Shown here: piece by piece, positions 18,210 through 21,011 of the stretch
How the letters are laid out: each line of letters begins with the position of its first letter
How positions within the stretch are numbered: position 1 is the first letter of the stretch
NCBI GenBank assembly: GCA_001579985.1
Contig: LRSR01012830.1
Span: forward strand, 1-21,011
Direction: 5' to 3'
DNA from: Hypsibius dujardini
Taxonomy: Eukaryota; Tardigrada; Eutardigrada; Parachela; Hypsibiidae
DNA length: 21,011 nt
Notes under the pieces: model-generated
Databases searched by the model: none
Told to the model about the DNA's origin: nothing
The model's input: the letters and a program-made list of their open reading frames with translations, nothing else
Translations under genes and position numbers: made by a program

Positions 18210-21011
18210 GCAAGCAGGCAGGCAGACAGACAGACAAACAGGCAGACAGACAGACACAGAGAGAGTTAGACTAAAACCCCATCGATAACAGACAGACATC
18301 GGGGAATTTTCAGTGAACTACCTCCTTGACGGCAGCCCACTTGACGTCGAACGCCTCACTGTCATCCAGCAACTTCTGTCGTTTGATCGCCTGCTTCTCC
18401 ATCATTTCCTTCTTATCCGCGACGAGCATCACCTGATGGTGAGCCAGTGACTGTACTTGCTTGCGAAGTAGCTGCATAATTTGACACCAGTTAACACCCA
18501 TTCCAAGTACCGCCACCAATACGAAAGGGACACGTAACAAAAACGGCAAACACCCACGGTAATGCGTTGCTCGTTGACGAGCATTTTGCCATCCGGAACG
18601 AGGGATTCGCTGAACGTGTCCGCCATGAGCTTCTGATTGCGGCGGTAGCGGCTGGACGCCACATGTTTAGCACGCAAAAAGTCATCCGCATCTGAAAAGA
18701 AACGTTCAGGATGACATACAAAATAAAAACACAGACGGGCAACGTAGAGAAATCGGTCAGACAAGATGAAAACAGACTGATAAGTTGCCCGACAGACAGA
18801 TGAACAGATACGGCAAGCTTGGGAGACAAATATACAGACGGACTACCGAAACCGATAAGTCGGCAGTCGGATAGGTATATCGACAGACAAGTAAAAAGAA
18901 TGGCAGATAGACAGACTGGCACACAAATAAACAGATAGACAGACACCCAGACGGATAGACAGACAAACAGACAGACAAACAGACAAACAGACAGACGGAC
19001 AGACAGATAGACAGACAGGTAGACAGACAGACAGACAGACAGATAGGCAGCCAGCCGGTACGACCGAGAAACAATAGAACAGGCACACACTAGGAAAAAC
19101 TAATTTGCGATTACCGTCGTCAATTTCTGCCTGCTGTTGTTGGTTGCTCTGAATCTGACCAGGGTTGCCAGCATGCTTCCCCGGTAGCATGCGCTGACTC
19201 ATGGACTGCAACTCCTCCAGTGGTCCTTGCAGTAACTGAGCAAAGCCTCCACTGGGCTGCGAAGCTGAGGCCGAAGACTGGTGATGCTGCTGCTGTTGCT
19301 GCTGCTGAAGGGCTCGACTGTGAGCGGCATTGGCGGCCGCTGCCGCTTTAGCCTGGTGCTGCTGCTCAGCGAGAGCCTTCGCCTTTTCCGCCTCCTCTTC
19401 CATGGCCTGCAAGCGGCTCTTATGCTTGGTCCACTCCACCATCTCCGGTGATTCCATGAAGGCATTTTGAGCTTTCACATACTGAAGAAACGCGAAACGG
19501 CTACCATTTTAAATGACCGGAACGAATTTGGAATAAAAAACATTCTAACCTCTTCGGTTTCTTTTTTGTGCTCCGCAGTGATCCTTGCTTTCACTTCGTC
19601 CGAGCATTCACGCCACTGTTTGCCGATGATGCGGCCGATTTCGGCAAACTGCAGACCCGGATTCTCCGTCTTTACTTTCTCCCAAACCTAAATCCAAAAA
19701 CGATTCTCAAACGGGTATTTAACAATAAAATCGAAATACGGTCCATCAATCAATCAATCAATTGCTTGAAAGGGTCCGTCAATCAATCAATCGATCAATT
19801 GCTTGAAAGGGTTCATCAATCAATCAATCAATTGCTCGAAACGGTTTATTAATCAATAAATCAATTGCTTGAAAAGGCCCATCAATCAATCAATCAATCA
19901 ATAGCTTGAAGCAGCGAATGAACGACAGTCTAAAATCCTCTTTCTTCGCCGTGCTCAATAATTTAGCCTGCTTACACTCTTGCTGAAGCGAAGATACGGA
20001 ATGAGCGGTTTTGCCGGTCCCTTCGGCGGCTTGGAGTTGGCCGAGTACATCGGCGGGGGCGATTTGGCGTGCTCTATTTTGGGAGAGGACGTAGAGGCAC
20101 CATGGCCGACGTGATGATGCACACCTGAACTCCTCATCGGCCCTGGCGGTCCTCCTCCCATGCCCCCTGCAGAATTCTGAGCTTCGTGAGGGGGCGGGGC
20201 ATGCATGAAGTTGGATTGATTCGGCGGGGCCTGCGGATTGAACCCGTACATGGGTGGTCCAGATGGAGGTCCTGTTAGGAAACACATTTAGTTCACCTTT
20301 AGTTAAACCACTGAAACTAACGATTGGTCAATTCCGGGTCGCCAATCAAACAAGTAATCGCGAGGCAGACACCCAATCCTACAAATGGGGATACAACGAG
20401 CCGCAGACGCAGACTTGTCCAAAGATTAATCCATCACTGCTCAATCAATCAATCAATCAATCAATCAATGAATCAATCGATCGATCGATCAATCAATCAA
20501 TCAATCAATACAAGCTGTTATTCAGTGACGAAGCTGAATAAATCTCACTGATCCCGAGACGGACTGAGTTAAGTCTCAATTAAATCGCATGATCTGTTGC
20601 TGTTTACTTTTATAAAACACGCACATGATCAGAAAATTTTAGCAAACGCCCCAAATCCAGTAGGCAAAACAAAGTGAGCATCAGGATATATTTCTGAGAA
20701 ATTAGCCCCATAATAGCCAAATCAATCAATCAAACGTAAACAATCAACGGACAATCAAGTGGTAATTCAATACCACGAATCCCGAGACCCTGAGCACATC
20801 CAATTGATCGGTTTCAATTTGTCAAACACTTCTCAGATCCCATTATTAAGGCTAAGCTAAACTCGTGGTCACCATTTACCGGGATAGGACTGTCCTGACG
20901 GTTGTTGCTGTTGTTGTTGTTGTTGTTGCTGCATGAAATGCTGCTGCTGTTGTTGACGATGATGATGCATTTGCTCCGCATTCTGCTGAAATTGCTGAAA
21001 TTGCAGTAATA
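16137..21011 (-). CDS. SMARCE1: BAF57/SMARCE1 HMG-box SWI/SNF subunit, 5'-incomplete
   Basis: Exons on the minus strand: 20880-21011 (5' part outside the window), 19976-20271, 19550-19687, 19115-19481, 18558-18691, 18322-18471, 17600-18062, 16137-17509. All seven introns are GT-AG with matching phase; at least 1016 aa. Numbering from the first visible codon: polyQ/His (1-40), Gly/Pro-rich segment, HMG box ~124-205 (KPLIPYLRFSKSVWEKVK, FAEIGRIIGKQWRE), a Gln/Ala-rich region, the BAF57-specific block ~311-400 (ADDFLRAKHVASSRYRRNQK, SESLVPDGK, LRKQVQSL) with predicted coiled coil, a Gln-rich stretch (~430-560) and an Ala/Glu/Val/Thr-rich acidic tail (561-1016). The family is the SMARCE1/BAP111 subunit of the BAF chromatin remodeller in the nucleus, binding DNA through the HMG box. 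Human SMARCE1 is about 411 aa, so this protein is over twice as long, mostly through low-complexity tail. Confidence 0.93.
16996..17205 (-). repeat. 30 bp coding repeat, 7 copies, in SMARCE1 tail
   Basis: Seven 30 bp units begin at 16996, 17026, 17056, 17086, 17116, 17146 and 17176. They encode seven copies of a 10-residue repeat with consensus ENVSE(T/S)SVA(I/V/M), around residues 662-731 of the visible protein. Unit length keeps frame and all copies are open. Confidence 0.95.
18075..18262. repeat. CAGA array in SMARCE1 intron
   Basis: CAGA with CAGG and CAAA variants fills most of intron 18063-18321, beginning about 13 bp from the acceptor of exon 7, so the polypyrimidine tract of this intron is short (TTTTTATTCGATTCGTAG). 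Confidence 0.9.
18768..19047. repeat. CAGA/TAGA array in SMARCE1 intron
   Basis: Interrupted CAGA, TAGA and CAAA repeats occupy most of intron 18692-19114. The purest run is about 18954-19042. Confidence 0.9.
19741..19909. repeat. AATC minisatellite in SMARCE1 intron
   Basis: Five units of about 33-37 bp, each with (ATCA)n followed by ATTGCTTGAAA and a short GG(G)T-type spacer. Length differences come from the number of ATCA blocks. It lies in intron 19688-19975. Confidence 0.9.
20440..20512. repeat. (AATC)n/(GATC)n tract in SMARCE1 intron
   Basis: Near-perfect AATC tetranucleotides with a central GATCGATCGATC block, within intron 20272-20879. The remainder of this 608 nt intron is AT-rich without recognisable content. 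Confidence 0.9.

Overview
This looks like nuclear DNA from an invertebrate animal. I see four protein genes split by spliceosomal introns, all members of families known from animals: syndapin/PACSIN, STARD3 with a MENTAL domain, mitochondrial DNAJA3/Tid1, and the BAF57/SMARCE1 subunit of SWI/SNF. I could not narrow the species. Introns are numerous. Several are only 63-90 nt, while others are swollen by tetranucleotide arrays (TGTC/GACA and GACA/GGCA) or by AATC/ATTG-based minisatellites. No tRNA, rRNA, transposase, CRISPR array or viral gene was recognised.

Layout from left to right. 1-2234: no convincing gene; AATC-rich minisatellite, TGTCTG simple sequence, and one orphan pair of splice sites near 670-797 on the minus strand. 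2235-5582 (minus): complete syndapin/PACSIN gene, 7 coding exons, 468 aa. 5583-7267: intergenic, with a (CT)n tract and an approximately 170 bp sequence present twice around a CAGA/CAGG array. 7268-11871 (minus): complete STARD3 gene, 13 coding exons, 458 aa, including one GC-AG intron. 11872-13578: head-to-head intergenic region between STARD3 and DNAJA3, with AATC repeats, a 45 bp x 4 repeat, a possible 5' untranslated microexon, and an approximately 213 bp tandem duplication directly upstream of DNAJA3. 13579-15722 (plus): DNAJA3, 2 coding exons, 480 aa, with a 44 bp x 10 minisatellite in its only coding intron. 16137-21011 (minus): SMARCE1/BAF57, 3' eight exons, at least 1016 aa, running off the right edge. 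DNAJA3 and SMARCE1 converge tail to tail.

The four genes are unrelated housekeeping functions (membrane curvature, sterol transfer, mitochondrial chaperoning, chromatin remodelling) and nothing suggests a shared pathway or operon. All exon models were built by hand: every junction was checked for consensus splice sites and for phase agreement across the junction, and each spliced frame is open from start (or window edge) to stop. I found no evidence of a new multi-gene system. The unusual content is the repeat architecture, the GC-AG intron, the duplicated DNAJA3 upstream region, and the very long repetitive tail of the BAF57 protein.
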